From an uncultured Sphingomonadaceae bacterium (GTDB lineage: Bacteria > Pseudomonadota > Alphaproteobacteria > Sphingomonadales > Sphingomonadaceae): 30,423 nucleotides of DNA. The position numbers and the translations under genes were made by a program. Below, in pieces: positions 1 to 8,613 of the stretch. The notes below the pieces were generated by a model. The model saw only the letters and a program-made list of their open reading frames with translations, was not told the DNA's origin and made no database searches. Position 1 is the stretch's first letter. The number at the start of each line of letters is the position of its first letter. The stretch spans positions 1-30,423 of the forward strand of contig CAMLGC010000029.1 of assembly GCA_946479505.1 (NCBI GenBank). The letters run 5' to 3'.

Positions 1-69
1 GCGGCGCGCGAGGCCGGGCGCAAATACATCTCGGTCGCCTCCGAAGTGCTGGGCGAGGCGGCCGCCTGA
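1..69 (+). CDS. C-terminal end of a PTS EIIA-Man-like protein (partial)
   Basis: Only the last 22 codons are present. They read in frame from base 1 to a TGA at 67-69 and end in a KYISVASEVLGEAAA-like tail. The TGA shares its A with the ATG of the HPr gene, so the two are translationally coupled. In alphaproteobacteria the gene directly before this kind of orphan HPr is usually a mannose-type EIIA protein in the hprK-rapZ-EIIA-HPr cluster. The identity comes mainly from that context, because the fragment is too short for a domain call. Confidence 0.5.
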   Translation, partial: AAREAGRKYISVASEVLGEAAA

Positions 70-338
70 TGAAGGCCGAACGCGAGGTCGAGATCACCAA
101 CAAGCGCGGGCTCCATGCGCGGGCGAGCGCCAAGTTCGTGACGATGGCCGCCTCGCTGCCGTGCGAGGTATCGGTCGCCAAGGACGGCACCGCCGTTACC
201 GGCACCTCGATCATGGGGCTGATGATGCTGGGAGCCGCGATGGGCGATACGATCACGATCAGCGCCGAGGGCGCCGGCGCCGACGAGACGGTCGCCGCGC
301 TCACCGCGCTGGTGGAGGACAAGTTCGGGGAGGAATAA
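69..338 (+). CDS. ptsH: HPr phosphocarrier protein
   Basis: An 89-residue protein of normal HPr length. It carries the phosphorylated histidine in GLHARASAK (His16) and a serine in GTSIMGLMML (Ser47) at the place where HPr kinase acts in organisms that have HprK. HPr relays phosphate from enzyme I to EIIA proteins. With a mannose-type EIIA upstream and no sugar permease visible, this is more likely a regulatory phosphorelay (nitrogen/carbon PTS) than a sugar uptake system. The start overlaps the upstream stop by one base. The next gene begins 8 bp downstream, so all three are probably co-transcribed. Confidence 0.96.
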   Translation: MKAEREVEITNKRGLHARASAKFVTMAASLPCEVSVAKDGTAVTGTSIMGLMMLGAAMGDTITISAEGAGADETVAALTALVEDKFGEE

Positions 339-346
339 GGCTCCAC

Positions 347-1147
347 ATGCCCCGCGAGATCACCGCCTATTCCAATCCGCTCATCAAGCGCGTGCGCGGC
401 CTTCGCGACAAGAAGCATCGGCGCGAGGAAGGTCGCTTCCTCGCCGAGGGGCTGCGCATCCTGACCGAAGCGCGCGAGACGGGGCGCGTGCCCGAGCTGC
501 TGTTCTTCGCGCGGGCGAGCGCGGGGCATCCGCTGGTGCGAGCATTGGTCGAAGCGGTCGAGGCGGTGGGCGGCGAGGCGATCGAGACGACACCCGACAT
601 CCTCTCCAAGCTGTCGGGCAAGGACAATCCGCAAGCCGTGGTTGGGATGTTCGCCGAATTCGCGCTCGAGCTGGGCGCGATCGACCGGAGCCGTGCCGGT
701 ATCTGGCTCGTCGCGGAGAAGCTGCGCGATCCCGGCAATCTGGGGACCATTCTGCGTACCGGCGACGCCGTCGGCGCGGGCGGGCTGATCCTGATCGACG
801 AGTGCGTCGACCCGTTCTCGGTCGAAGCCGTGCGGGCGAGCATGGGGGCGCTGTTCACCGTGCCCGTCGCCAGGGTGCGGTGGGAGGAGTTCGTGCCTTG
901 GTTGCGCTCGGGGCCGGGACAGCTCGTGGGGCTAAGCCTCGATACCGACTGCGACTATCGCTCGGCCCGATACGAGGCACCGTGTTTCCTGCTGACCGGG
1001 AACGAGGCGCAGGGATTACCGCCCGCCTACGAGGCCGAGTGTGATCTGCTCGTCAAGTTGCCGATGCTGGGCAAGGCCGACAGCCTCAACGCCGCGGTCG
1101 CGACCGCGGTGATGGCCTATGAGGTGCTCGCGCAGCAGCGCGGATAG
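347..1147 (+). CDS. SpoU/TrmH-family RNA 2'-O-methyltransferase
   Basis: 266 residues. The start chosen is the ATG at 347, preceded by GGAGGAATAAGG; the frame is open further upstream but only through the HPr gene. The N-terminal part (about residues 1-100) resembles the SpoU substrate-binding domain (NPLIKRVRGLRDKKHR). The C-terminal SPOUT domain has motif 1 (RDPGNLGTILRTGDAVGAGG), motif 2 (LLTGNEAQGL) and motif 3 (LPMLGKADSLNAAVA). These are the knot that binds S-adenosylmethionine and transfers methyl to a ribose 2'-OH. The substrate, rRNA or tRNA, cannot be told from sequence. It sits 8 bp after ptsH and is likely in the same transcript. Confidence 0.93.
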   Translation: MPREITAYSNPLIKRVRGLRDKKHRREEGRFLAEGLRILTEARETGRVPELLFFARASAGHPLVRALVEAVEAVGGEAIETTPDILSKLSGKDNPQAVVGMFAEFALELGAIDRSRAGIWLVAEKLRDPGNLGTILRTGDAVGAGGLILIDECVDPFSVEAVRASMGALFTVPVARVRWEEFVPWLRSGPGQLVGLSLDTDCDYRSARYEAPCFLLTGNEAQGLPPAYEAECDLLVKLPMLGKADSLNAAVATAVMAYEVLAQQRG

Positions 1148-1210
1148 CAGCAGCGCGGCAACTCTGGGTTCAGATCGGACGTTGCACCACGGCAACGAAG
1201 GAGAATGCCG

Positions 1211-1933
1211 ATGCGCCGATCGATCCTGCTGCTTGCCGCCGCCGGCCTTGCCGGGTGCGCGATGGACGGAGCGCCGCCGCCCGAGGGCGCGCCCGCGCCG
1301 CCCGCGGTCGAGCCGTATCGTGCCGTGGGCACCGAGCCCGGCTGGGCGCTGACGATCGGCGGCGGGGAAATGGCGTATGTCGGCGATTATGGCGAGACGC
1401 ACATCGCCGTTCCCACCCCCGATCCGCGCACGACCTTCAACGGACATCGATACGAAACGCCGCGGCTGACGGTGGACGTCACGCATTCTGCATGCAGCGA
1501 CGGGATGAGTGACCGACGCTATCCTGATACGGTGATGGTGATCACCGACGCCAAGACGGTGCATGGCTGCGGGGGGCTGACGCCCGCCGGCGAGACGGGA
1601 TCGATGCTGGCCGGGACGCATTGGGAGATCGAGGCGATCAACGGACGTTCGGTGCAGCTCGATCGGCCAACGAACATCGAGTTCACCTCGGACCGAATCC
1701 AGGGGCGCGCGGGGTGCAACAGCTTCGGCGGCCGCTACCGGGTAACGGACGGCGTGCTCGCCACCAGCCAGGTAATCTCGACCAAGATGGCGTGCATAGG
1801 CGGCGGGATGGAGGTGGAAAACGCGTTCTTCGCGATCATCGCGGAGCCGGCGACCCTGCAGGAACAGGGGCACCGGCTGGTGGTGAGCAGCAATGCGGGA
1901 ACGGTGACGCTACGGCAGGTGGTGGGGCTTTAG
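1211..1933 (+). CDS. META-domain lipoprotein
   Basis: About 240 residues beginning MRRSILLLAAAGLAGC, a short lipoprotein signal with lipobox LAGC, so the mature protein would be a lipid-anchored envelope protein. A second ATG two codons earlier (1205) is possible, but the AGGAG at 1198-1202 is correctly spaced only for 1211. After a proline/alanine linker there is a region of about 90 residues (YRAVGTEPGW onward) of the type often found before META domains. The last 110 residues match a META/HslJ-like domain (GTHWEIEAING, GRAGCNSFGGRY, STKMACIGG). The four cysteines in the middle and C-terminal parts suggest disulfides. The exact role is unknown; HslJ-type proteins are linked to envelope stress and novobiocin resistance. 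It converges on rmuC. Confidence 0.88.
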   Translation: MRRSILLLAAAGLAGCAMDGAPPPEGAPAPPAVEPYRAVGTEPGWALTIGGGEMAYVGDYGETHIAVPTPDPRTTFNGHRYETPRLTVDVTHSACSDGMSDRRYPDTVMVITDAKTVHGCGGLTPAGETGSMLAGTHWEIEAINGRSVQLDRPTNIEFTSDRIQGRAGCNSFGGRYRVTDGVLATSQVISTKMACIGGGMEVENAFFAIIAEPATLQEQGHRLVVSSNAGTVTLRQVVGL

Positions 1934-2017
1934 GCCAGACCGCAAACGAACAAAGCCGATCGCGCCTATCTTCTTACCCTGCGAAGGCCGGAAGGAAATT
2001 AGATAGAGCGGTCCAAA

Positions 2018-2052
<35 letters not shown>

Positions 2053-2064
2053 CGCGGAGTTGCC

Positions 2065-3462
2065 CTACTCCGCTGCTTCGGCCTCGCCCTCCTCCCCAGC
2101 AACGACCGACAGCTTCGTCAGCGGCCGCATCGATTGCTCCACCACCGGTAGCCCCTCGATAGCCTTTCCACCTGTATCGATATTGAGCGATTCGAAGCGT
2201 CTGGCGCTCGTCATTACCTGCGATTCGAGACTGCCGACGAAAGCGTTGTAGGCCCCCATCGCGGTTTCCAGATTCTTGCCGAGCTTGGTCACGTGCCCGC
2301 CCATCGTCGCGAGTCGGGCGTGGAGCTCCTTGCCGAGCGCGGCGATCTCGCGCGCTTCGCCGGCGAGCTTTTCCTGACGCCAGACCGCCGCCACCGTCCG
2401 GGCGATCGCGATCAGGTTGGTCGGCGTGGCGATCAGCACGCGGCGATCGAAGGCGTGATCCCACAGATCGGGCGCGTGCTCGAGCGCGGCGGAGAGGAAA
2501 TGCTCGCCGGGGACGAACATGATGACGTAATCGGGCGCGTCCTCGAACTGCGTCTGGTATGCCTTGGCACCCAACGCGGCGATGTGGGCCTTCATCGAGG
2601 CGACGTGCGCGGCCATGTGTCCCGCGCGCTCGCCCTCGTCGACCGCGCCGTGCGCATCCTGATAGGCGTTGAGCGACACCTTGGCATCGATGACGAGGCT
2701 CTTGCCGCCGGGTATGCGGACGATGGCGTCGGGTCGCAGGCGGCCGCCCTCGCTCTCGATCGACACCTCCATCTCGAAATCGGTGTGCTCGGCAAGCCCG
2801 CACGTCTCGAGCACGTTGCGGAGCTGCTGCTCGCCCCAGCGGCCGCGCGCCTTGGGGGCGGAGCGCAGCGCGTTGACGAGCTTGGCAGCCTCGCCGCGAA
2901 CCGATTCCTGGCCGATCCGCATCGCGTCGATCAAGCCGGTGAGGTTGCCATAGGCCTCCTTGCGCTCGGTCTCGACCTTGGCGACGTTCTCCTCGTAGCG
3001 CTTGAGCGTGTGTTCGACGGGCTGGAGCAGCGCCTTCAGTTTCGCTTCGTTCGATTCGCCGGCCTGGTTGAACCGCTCGTGCGCACGATCGAGGAAGTTC
3101 TTCTGCGCCTCGCCGAGCAGCTTGTTGGCGACCTCGGCGAATTGTGACGCCATGACGTCCTTGGCTTCCTTGAGTTCGGCGAGTCGCGCCTCGAACGCGC
3201 GCGCGTCGGCCTTGAGCGTCGCCAATTCGGTGCGCGCGGTATCGCGATCGTCACGGATTGCGCCCAGCTCGATGCGCAAGCTCTCGGCAGCTTTGGCGCG
3301 CTCTTCGGCGCCGGCGAGATCGGTGATCGCCTTTCGGAAGTCTTCGGTTCGCGCATCGCGCTCGGCGCGGGCGGTCGCGGCGCCGCGACTGCCCAGAAAC
3401 CAGCCGAGCGCGAGCCCCGCCAGCACGGCGACGACGACGAACAGGATCGCGAGCGGCTCCAT
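2065..3462 (-). CDS. rmuC: RmuC-family DNA recombination protein
   Basis: 465 residues. The N-terminus is a membrane anchor (residues about 4-24, LAILFVVVAVLAGLALGWFL) followed by a long charged coiled coil (about 30-170). The globular RmuC domain (about 175-430) contains RGRWGEQQLRNVLE, DAIVRIPGGKSLVIDAKVSL and YVIMFVPGEHFLSAAL. RmuC proteins limit inversions at short inverted repeats and carry a restriction-endonuclease-like fold; the DAK core of that fold is visible in VIDAKVSL. The acidic, alanine-rich C-terminal tail ends at TAG 2065-2067. Transcribed alone, convergent with the META lipoprotein and divergent from the DUF326 gene. Confidence 0.95.
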   Translation of the reverse strand: MEPLAILFVVVAVLAGLALGWFLGSRGAATARAERDARTEDFRKAITDLAGAEERAKAAESLRIELGAIRDDRDTARTELATLKADARAFEARLAELKEAKDVMASQFAEVANKLLGEAQKNFLDRAHERFNQAGESNEAKLKALLQPVEHTLKRYEENVAKVETERKEAYGNLTGLIDAMRIGQESVRGEAAKLVNALRSAPKARGRWGEQQLRNVLETCGLAEHTDFEMEVSIESEGGRLRPDAIVRIPGGKSLVIDAKVSLNAYQDAHGAVDEGERAGHMAAHVASMKAHIAALGAKAYQTQFEDAPDYVIMFVPGEHFLSAALEHAPDLWDHAFDRRVLIATPTNLIAIARTVAAVWRQEKLAGEAREIAALGKELHARLATMGGHVTKLGKNLETAMGAYNAFVGSLESQVMTSARRFESLNIDTGGKAIEGLPVVEQSMRPLTKLSVVAGEEGEAEAAE

Positions 3463-3575
3463 CCGGATTCCCCCGATTTGTGGAACGAAGCGCGAACCTA
3501 GCGCCCCCGGCGCCCGCGCTCAAGCGGAACCTGTCGGCAACGCGCCCGTTGGCCAGAGTCCAGCAGGAGAGTCCC

Positions 3576-3962
3576 ATGTCCATCGCCAAGATGATCGCCG
3601 CGCACCCCGATGTCGCGGGCAACCTCAACGAGCCGCTCGCGGAGGCGGTGCGGCACGCAATGTTCTGTTCGGCGATCTGCACGAGTTGCGCCGATGCGTG
3701 CAGCGCCGAGGAGATGGACATGCGGCGATGTATCCGGCTGTGCATGGATTGCGCCGACATCTGCACCGCGACCTTCAAGGTTGCGGCACGGCGCACTTCT
3801 TCCGACGAGCGGCTGATCGAGCAGACGCTGCGGCTGTGCATCGATGCGTGCGAGCGCTGCGCCGCCGAATGCGGGCGGCACGACAACGACCATTGCCGCC
3901 GCTGCGCCGAGATGTGTCGCGAGTGCGCGCGCGACTGCCAGGCCGCGCTGGAGACGTTCTGA
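3576..3962 (+). CDS. Cysteine-rich four-helix-bundle protein (DUF326 family)
   Basis: 128 residues with 17 cysteines. They are spaced C-X3-C-X2-C-X3-C three times (residues 31-42, 52-63, 88-99), followed by a similar fourth cluster (107-121). Each cluster falls on a predicted helix, the DUF326 pattern seen in four-helix copper-binding proteins of the Csp type. No signal peptide is present, so it is probably cytoplasmic. The start at 3576 has AGGAGA just upstream; an in-frame extension to 3480 lacks family character. Its stop overlaps the start of the next lipoprotein gene by one base, so the two are translationally coupled. Metal storage or buffering, probably Cu(I), is inferred from the family and not proven here. 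Confidence 0.9.
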   Translation: MSIAKMIAAHPDVAGNLNEPLAEAVRHAMFCSAICTSCADACSAEEMDMRRCIRLCMDCADICTATFKVAARRTSSDERLIEQTLRLCIDACERCAAECGRHDNDHCRRCAEMCRECARDCQAALETF

Positions 3963-4465
3963 TGCGGTGGGCGGCCATCGGGCTGGTGCCGCTGATGGCC
4001 GGGTGTTCGGGCGCGCCGGAAAACGAGGTGGCGGACGAGGCGAACAGCGCCGCCGCGTCGACCAACATCATCGAGGTGCCGTCCGAAACGACGATGCTGC
4101 CCGACGTCCTGACGTCGAATGGCGCGGCGTCCGCCTCCGAGGCGGGTGCGACGGCGGCGGGGACGCTGCCGCCGGTCGACGCCGAATATCGCTATGCGGG
4201 GCGCTGGGCGGCGACTCAGCAACTCTGCGACACCGGTGCGTGGCGGTTCCAGCCCAAGCGGCTCGATACCGCAGGCGAGGTTTCCTGCACGTTCGACAGT
4301 GTCGAGAAAGTGCCCGGCGGGTACGACATTGCGGCGTCGTGCCTGGCGGAGGGAAGCCGAAGCAAGGACACGATCGCGTTGCGCTTTGCCGAATCGGCAC
4401 AGGCTATGCTGGTGCAGTCGACGATGTGGGACGGCGTCGGGCTGACCTATTGCGGGGCGGAATAG
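3962..4465 (+). CDS. Small lipoprotein of unknown function
   Basis: 167 residues beginning MRWAAIGLVPLMAGC: a short signal with lipobox LMAGC, followed by a low-complexity acidic/alanine-rich linker to about residue 70 and a compact C-terminal domain with four cysteines (QLCDTGAWRF, GEVSCTFDS, AASCLAEGS, LTYCGAE), probably paired. I do not recognise the domain. It superficially recalls small periplasmic lysozyme-inhibitor folds, but the similarity is too weak to name it. The ATG overlaps the DUF326 stop (TGATG). That coupling suggests a joint role, perhaps an envelope partner of the metal-binding protein. It converges with def, 12 bp apart. Confidence 0.8.
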   Translation: MRWAAIGLVPLMAGCSGAPENEVADEANSAAASTNIIEVPSETTMLPDVLTSNGAASASEAGATAAGTLPPVDAEYRYAGRWAATQQLCDTGAWRFQPKRLDTAGEVSCTFDSVEKVPGGYDIAASCLAEGSRSKDTIALRFAESAQAMLVQSTMWDGVGLTYCGAE

Positions 4466-4477
4466 GAGAACCCTGGC

Positions 4478-5005
4478 TTACGCCGCTTTTTTGCGAAGTT
4501 TTGCAAGCTTCTTGAGCACCATGTCGCGCTTGAGCCGCGAAAGGTGGTCGATGAAGAGAATGCCGTCGAGATGATCGATCTCGTGCTGCATGCACGTCGC
4601 CATCAGCCCCTCGAACTCCTGCTCCTGACCTTTCCCGTCGCGGTCGAGCCACGTCACGCGGCAGCGCGCGGGGCGCTCGACCTCGGCATATTGCTCGGGG
4701 ATCGACAGGCAGCCTTCGTTATAGACCGAGGTTTCGTCGCTCACCCATTGGATTTCGGGGTTCACGAAGGCATGCGGACCGCGGATGGGCTTGCCCTCCT
4801 CGTCTTCCTCCTCCTGAAGGTCGATGACGAGGACGCGGCGTTCGATGCCGAGCTGGGTCGCGGCGAGGCCGATGCCGCGCGCGTCGTACATCGTCTCGAA
4901 CATATCGTCGATCAGCGTACGGACTCCGTCATCGACCGCGTCGACGGGCTTGGCCACGGCGCGCAGCCGCGGATCGGGGATTTCGAGAATTTCCAGGACC
5001 GCCAT
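4478..5005 (-). CDS. def: Peptide deformylase
   Basis: 175 residues, with all three deformylase motifs: GIGLAATQ (44-51), EGCLS (97-101, metal ligand Cys99) and HEIDH (141-145, metal ligands His141 and His145, catalytic Glu142). The enzyme removes the formyl group from the N-terminal methionine of new proteins. It lies in the same neighbourhood as fmt, which adds that group, but here recR intervenes and fmt is on the opposite strand, unlike the common def-fmt operon. The lysine-rich C-terminus ([12 protein letters not shown]) is typical of ribosome-associating deformylases. Probably co-transcribed with recR, 34 bp upstream. Confidence 0.98.
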   Translation of the reverse strand: MAVLEILEIPDPRLRAVAKPVDAVDDGVRTLIDDMFETMYDARGIGLAATQLGIERRVLVIDLQEEEDEEGKPIRGPHAFVNPEIQWVSDETSVYNEGCLSIPEQYAEVERPARCRVTWLDRDGKGQEQEFEGLMATCMQHEIDHLDGILFIDHLSRLKRDMVLKKLAKLRKKAA

Positions 5006-5039
5006 GATGCGTGTCAGCTAGGTCTCGCGACGGTCCTCG

Positions 5040-5636
5040 TCAAGCGACCGGACGCCGCGCGCGGAGAGCCTGAGCGAGCGTGCCCTCGTCGAGATAGTCG
5101 AGCTCGCCGCCGACGGGCAGGCCATGCGCAAGCTGCGTGACGCGCACGGGAAAGCGCTCGATCCGCTCGGCGATGTAGTGCGCGGTGGTCTGGCCCTCGA
5201 GCGTGGCGTTCATCGCGAGCACGACCTCGTCGATCCCGCCCGCTTCGATCCGGCGGAGGAGCGAGTCGATGCCGAGGTCCTCGGGGCGGATGCCTTCGAG
5301 CGCCGAGAGCCGGCCGCCGAGGACGTGGAACGTGCCCGGGAAAAGCCGCGACCGATCGAGCGCCCACAGGTCCGCGACCTCCTCGACGACGCACAGGCTC
5401 CGCGAATCGCGACGTGGATCGGCGCAGATCCCGCACGGATCGGTGGTGTCGACATTGCCGCAGATCGAGCAGGTCGCGAGCCGCTCGTCGACCGCCTCCA
5501 AGGCGGCACGCAACGGGCCGAGCGCGGTGGCGCGCTTCTTGAGCAAATGGAGCACCGCGCGGCGCGCCGATCGTGGACCGAGCCCGGGGAGCCGCGCGAG
5601 CGCCTGGGCCAGCGCCTCGATTTCGGGGGATGCCAT
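5040..5636 (-). CDS. recR: Recombination mediator protein RecR
   Basis: 198 residues, the normal size. It has the N-terminal helix-hairpin-helix ([20 protein letters not shown]), the C4 zinc finger (Cys56, Cys59, Cys68, Cys71 in [16 protein letters not shown]), the Toprim domain starting [13 protein letters not shown] and the C-terminal [12 protein letters not shown] segment. RecR works with RecF/RecO to load RecA at gaps. The start is the ATG at 5636 (MASPEIEAL); upstream the frame stays open only because it runs through the palindromic repeat at 5665-5729. Its 5' untranslated region would therefore contain, or begin next to, that hairpin. Confidence 0.97.
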   Translation of the reverse strand: MASPEIEALAQALARLPGLGPRSARRAVLHLLKKRATALGPLRAALEAVDERLATCSICGNVDTTDPCGICADPRRDSRSLCVVEEVADLWALDRSRLFPGTFHVLGGRLSALEGIRPEDLGIDSLLRRIEAGGIDEVVLAMNATLEGQTTAHYIAERIERFPVRVTQLAHGLPVGGELDYLDEGTLAQALRARRPVA

Positions 5637-5664
5637 AGGCGAGCCTTTTTCGAATGCGGCGCCA

Positions 5665-5729
5665 GCCCGCTCCCCCACCCGACCTCCCAGACATTCTATT
5701 CTGATGGGAGGTCGGGTGGGGGAGCGGGC
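5665..5729. repeat. Perfect 25-bp inverted repeat in the recR/fmt divergent region
   Basis: Bases 5665-5689 are exactly the reverse complement of 5705-5729, with a 15-nt spacer. The arms are very GC-rich (GCCCGCTCCCCCACCCGACC...). The element lies 28 bp upstream of the recR start and about 63 bp upstream of the fmt start. In other words it sits where promoters for two divergent genes should be, not at a gene end, and it has no T-tract. It looks like a dispersed palindromic element of the REP kind, but it is a single copy in this window. Confidence 0.95.
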
Positions 5730-5792
5730 CGGTGCGGTCACCCCTAACTAAGGGCTTGCGCCCTGCCCTGCCAAGCGACGACAGGGATGGTC

Positions 5793-6692
5793 ATGCGGAT
5801 CATCTTCATGGGGACGCCCGATTTCGCGGTGCCGACGCTCGATGCGCTGGTCGTGGCGGGGCACGACGTCGTGGCGGCGTACACCCAGCCGGCACGGCGC
5901 GCCGGGCGCGGGAAACAGCTCGTACCCTCCCCGGTCGCGGCGCGGGCGGCGGCCTTGGGGATCACGGTGCGATCGCCAATGTCGCTAAAGGACGCCGACG
6001 AGCAGACGGCATTCGGATCGCTCGGCGCCGACGTCGCAGTGGTCGCGGCCTATGGCTTGATCCTGCCGCAGGCCGTGCTCGACGCGCCGAGGCACGGCTG
6101 CCTGAACGTGCATGCCTCGCTGCTGCCGCGCTGGCGGGGGGCCGCGCCGATCCAGCGCGCGATCGTTGCCGGCGACGAGGAGACCGGCGTCGGCATCATG
6201 CAGATGGAGGCCGGGCTCGATACGGGGCCGGTGCGGCTCAAAGGGCAGACGCGGGTCGACGGCAAGACGGCGGGGGAGCTGACGCACGAGCTTGCCGAAA
6301 TGGGCGCGCGGCTGATGATCGAGGTGCTGGAGAATCTCGACCATCATCCCCCGGTGGCGCAGGCGGCGGATGGCGCCACCTATGCGCCCAAGATCGACAA
6401 GGCCGAGACGCGGCTCGATTTCTCGAGCGACGCGGCGGCGGCCGAGCGGCAGGTGCGCGCGTTCAACCCGCCGGGCGCATGGTTCGAGCATGCGGGCGAG
6501 CGGGTGCGGGTGCTGTCGGTGGAGGTGGCGGACGGTCGCGGAGTGGCAGGTGAGGTGCTCGACGAACACCTGACGATCGCCTGCAGCGCGGGCGCGATCC
6601 GCCCGATCCTGGTGCAACGCGCGGGGCGTGGCGTCATGACGGCGGACGAGCTGCTGCGCGGCTTTCCCGTTGCGGCGGGCACGCTGCTGTGA
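5793..6692 (+). CDS. fmt: Methionyl-tRNA formyltransferase
   Basis: 299 residues from the ATG at 5793 ([14 protein letters not shown]). The ATG two codons earlier (5787) overlaps the AGGGA ribosome-binding site and is less likely. The formyltransferase domain has the catalytic Asn/His of [20 protein letters not shown] and the Asp of [10 protein letters not shown]. The C-terminal OB-like domain follows from about residue 205. It formylates initiator Met-tRNA using 10-formyl-tetrahydrofolate. The stop overlaps the truA start by 4 bp, so the two are coupled. Confidence 0.98.
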   Translation: MRIIFMGTPDFAVPTLDALVVAGHDVVAAYTQPARRAGRGKQLVPSPVAARAAALGITVRSPMSLKDADEQTAFGSLGADVAVVAAYGLILPQAVLDAPRHGCLNVHASLLPRWRGAAPIQRAIVAGDEETGVGIMQMEAGLDTGPVRLKGQTRVDGKTAGELTHELAEMGARLMIEVLENLDHHPPVAQAADGATYAPKIDKAETRLDFSSDAAAAERQVRAFNPPGAWFEHAGERVRVLSVEVADGRGVAGEVLDEHLTIACSAGAIRPILVQRAGRGVMTADELLRGFPVAAGTLL

Positions 6693-7429
6693 CGCGCTTT
6701 GCGCTCCTGATCGAATATGACGGCGGCCCGTTCATGGGCTGGCAGCGTCAGGCGCACGGGCCGAGCGTGCAGCAGACGATCGAAGAGGCTGCGCAGAAAA
6801 TCACCGGCGAGAAGGTGGTGGTGCATGCCGCGGGGCGAACCGACGCCGGCGTCCACGCGCTCGGCATGCGGGCACACCTCGATCTTGCGCGCGACATCAC
6901 ACCGTTTCGATTGATGGAGGCGCTGAATGCGGTGGTGCGGCCGGCGCCGGTCGCGATCCTCGACTGCGAAATGGTACCCGAGGATTGGCACGCACGCTTT
7001 TCGTGCGTCGCGCGGCATTACGAATACCGCGTCCTCACGCGCCGCGCCCCGCTGACGATCGAGCGCGGGCTCGCATGGCGCGTCCCCGTGTCGCTCGATT
7101 GCGAAGCAATGCAAGAAGGTGCCGCCAAGCTGCTGGGACGACATGATTTCACGACCTTCCGCTCTGCGCATTGCCAGGCCGATAATCCGGTGCGCACGCT
7201 CGATCGACTCGATGTGAGCCCGGCGGGCGCCGGTATCGTGATCCGCGCGTCGGCGCGCTCGTTCCTGCACCATCAGGTGCGGTCGATGGTCGGATGCCTG
7301 GCGCTGGTCGGTCAGGGCAGATGGACGCCGGAGGACGTTGCCGCCGCGCTTGTCGCACGCGATCGGGCGCGGCTGGGGCTCAATGCGCCGGCCGAGGGAC
7401 TCTATTTCGTGGCCGCGGACTATCCCTGA
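6689..7429 (+). CDS. truA: tRNA pseudouridine(38-40) synthase
   Basis: 246 residues, starting at a GTG that overlaps the fmt stop (GTGA). The catalytic aspartate is Asp52 in [11 protein letters not shown]. Other TruA landmarks are the N-terminal [28 protein letters not shown] and [13 protein letters not shown]. It isomerises uridines 38-40 in the anticodon arm of many tRNAs. The last 10 bp overlap the end of the m5U methyltransferase gene on the other strand, so there is no room for a terminator between them. Confidence 0.98.
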   Translation: MTRFALLIEYDGGPFMGWQRQAHGPSVQQTIEEAAQKITGEKVVVHAAGRTDAGVHALGMRAHLDLARDITPFRLMEALNAVVRPAPVAILDCEMVPEDWHARFSCVARHYEYRVLTRRAPLTIERGLAWRVPVSLDCEAMQEGAAKLLGRHDFTTFRSAHCQADNPVRTLDRLDVSPAGAGIVIRASARSFLHHQVRSMVGCLALVGQGRWTPEDVAAALVARDRARLGLNAPAEGLYFVAADYP

Positions 7430-8613
7430 CGGGAGAATCGCGCGGCGAGCTCGACGTGCGTCGACCAGCGGAACTGCCCCACGGGCTGGACCCAATCGAG
7501 CGTGCAGCCGCCTTCGACCAATGTCTTCGTATCACGCGCGAAGGTGCTCGGATTACACGAGACATAGGCGATCACCGGTACGCTCGATGCCGTCAGCGCT
7601 GCCGTCTGCTCGCGGGCGCCGGCACGCGGCGGATCGAGAATGACGGCATCGAAGCGATCGAGCTCCTCGGGTGTGAGCGGGCGGCGGTAGAGATCGCGAT
7701 GATCGGCGAAGACCGGGCGCTGCGCGCGGGCAGCCGCCGATTTGAGGCCGAGGATCGCGTCGCGTGCGGCCTCGGCGGCGTAGATCTTGCCGGGCAGCGA
7801 CAGCGCGAAGGTGCCGAGGCCGGCGAACAGGTCGGCGGTCGCGGCGGGGGCGCCGATCGCCTCGCGCACCGCGCCGACAAGCGCCGCCTCGCCCTCGGGC
7901 GTCGCCTGGAGGAAGGCGGCGGGCGGGAACGGGACGGGCACGCCGCCGAGCGTGATCGTTACCGGTTCGGGCTCCCAACGGGTTTCTGGCCCATAGCCCG
8001 AATCGATCGACAGCCGCGCGAGATCGTGGCGCTGGGCGAAGGCGGTGAGGCCCTCGGCGGCCGCGAGCCCCTCGGCTTCGATCCCTTCGAGGAGGACATC
8101 GAGCCCTTGGTCGGTACGCGTGAGGGTGAGATCGACACGGCGCGAAGGCGGGAGAATCGCGGCGAGCAAGCCGCGTAAGGGCTGGATCAGCTCGAACAGG
8201 TCGGGCGCGAGGACCCAGCATTCCTCCATGTCGACGAGCGCATGGCTGCGCGTCTCGGTGAAGCCGATCCACACTTGGCGGCCGCGGCGCTCGGCGTGGA
8301 GCGCGGCGCGGCGGCGGCTGCGATCGGGAGAGAGCAGCGGCTGGCGGATGGGGGCGCTCAACCCCTGCGCTGCGAGCGCGCCCTCGATCCGCTCGACGAG
8401 GTAGCGGCTGTAGGCGGCGTCATCGAGGTGCTGGAGCTGGCAACCGCCACAGCGGGGATAATGGCGGCACGGCGGCGACAGGTGGTGCGGGCCGGGCAAC
8501 ACCTCGCCGGTGGGCGTGAGCATGTCGCCGGGCGCAGCCAGCGGCGCGGCGCGGCCGGTTTCGGTGATCCCCTCCCCGCGCGCGGCGACGCGGACGATCT
8601 CGTCGCCGGTCAT
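7420..8613 (-). CDS. RumA/RlmD-like RNA m5U methyltransferase
   Basis: 397 residues. An N-terminal 4Fe-4S site is complete: Cys49-X5-Cys55-X2-Cys58 ([15 protein letters not shown]) and Cys132 (VDMEECWVL), the same arrangement as RumA. The Rossmann domain carries [12 protein letters not shown] for S-adenosylmethionine and ILDPPRAGA. The catalytic cysteine is Cys353 in [12 protein letters not shown]. These enzymes make 5-methyluridine in 23S rRNA or tRNA; which uridine is modified cannot be read from sequence. The TRAM domain seems short. The start overlaps the stop of the NAD(P)HX repair gene by 4 bp, placing it last in a long minus-strand run. Confidence 0.93.
   Translation of the reverse strand: MTGDEIVRVAARGEGITETGRAAPLAAPGDMLTPTGEVLPGPHHLSPPCRHYPRCGGCQLQHLDDAAYSRYLVERIEGALAAQGLSAPIRQPLLSPDRSRRRAALHAERRGRQVWIGFTETRSHALVDMEECWVLAPDLFELIQPLRGLLAAILPPSRRVDLTLTRTDQGLDVLLEGIEAEGLAAAEGLTAFAQRHDLARLSIDSGYGPETRWEPEPVTITLGGVPVPFPPAAFLQATPEGEAALVGAVREAIGAPAATADLFAGLGTFALSLPGKIYAAEAARDAILGLKSAAARAQRPVFADHRDLYRRPLTPEELDRFDAVILDPPRAGAREQTAALTASSVPVIAYVSCNPSTFARDTKTLVEGGCTLDWVQPVGQFRWSTHVELAARFSRQG

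Noticed and set aside
3002..4465. A 487-codon plus-strand frame ending with the lipoprotein
   Set aside because: Only its last 167 codons, from the ATG at 3962 with signal and lipobox, look like protein; the rest runs antisense to rmuC and across the DUF326 gene.
7420..7429. 10-bp overlap between truA and the m5U methyltransferase on opposite strands as a possible frameshift
   Set aside because: Both reading frames end in normal family-like C-termini, so this is just a tight convergent arrangement.
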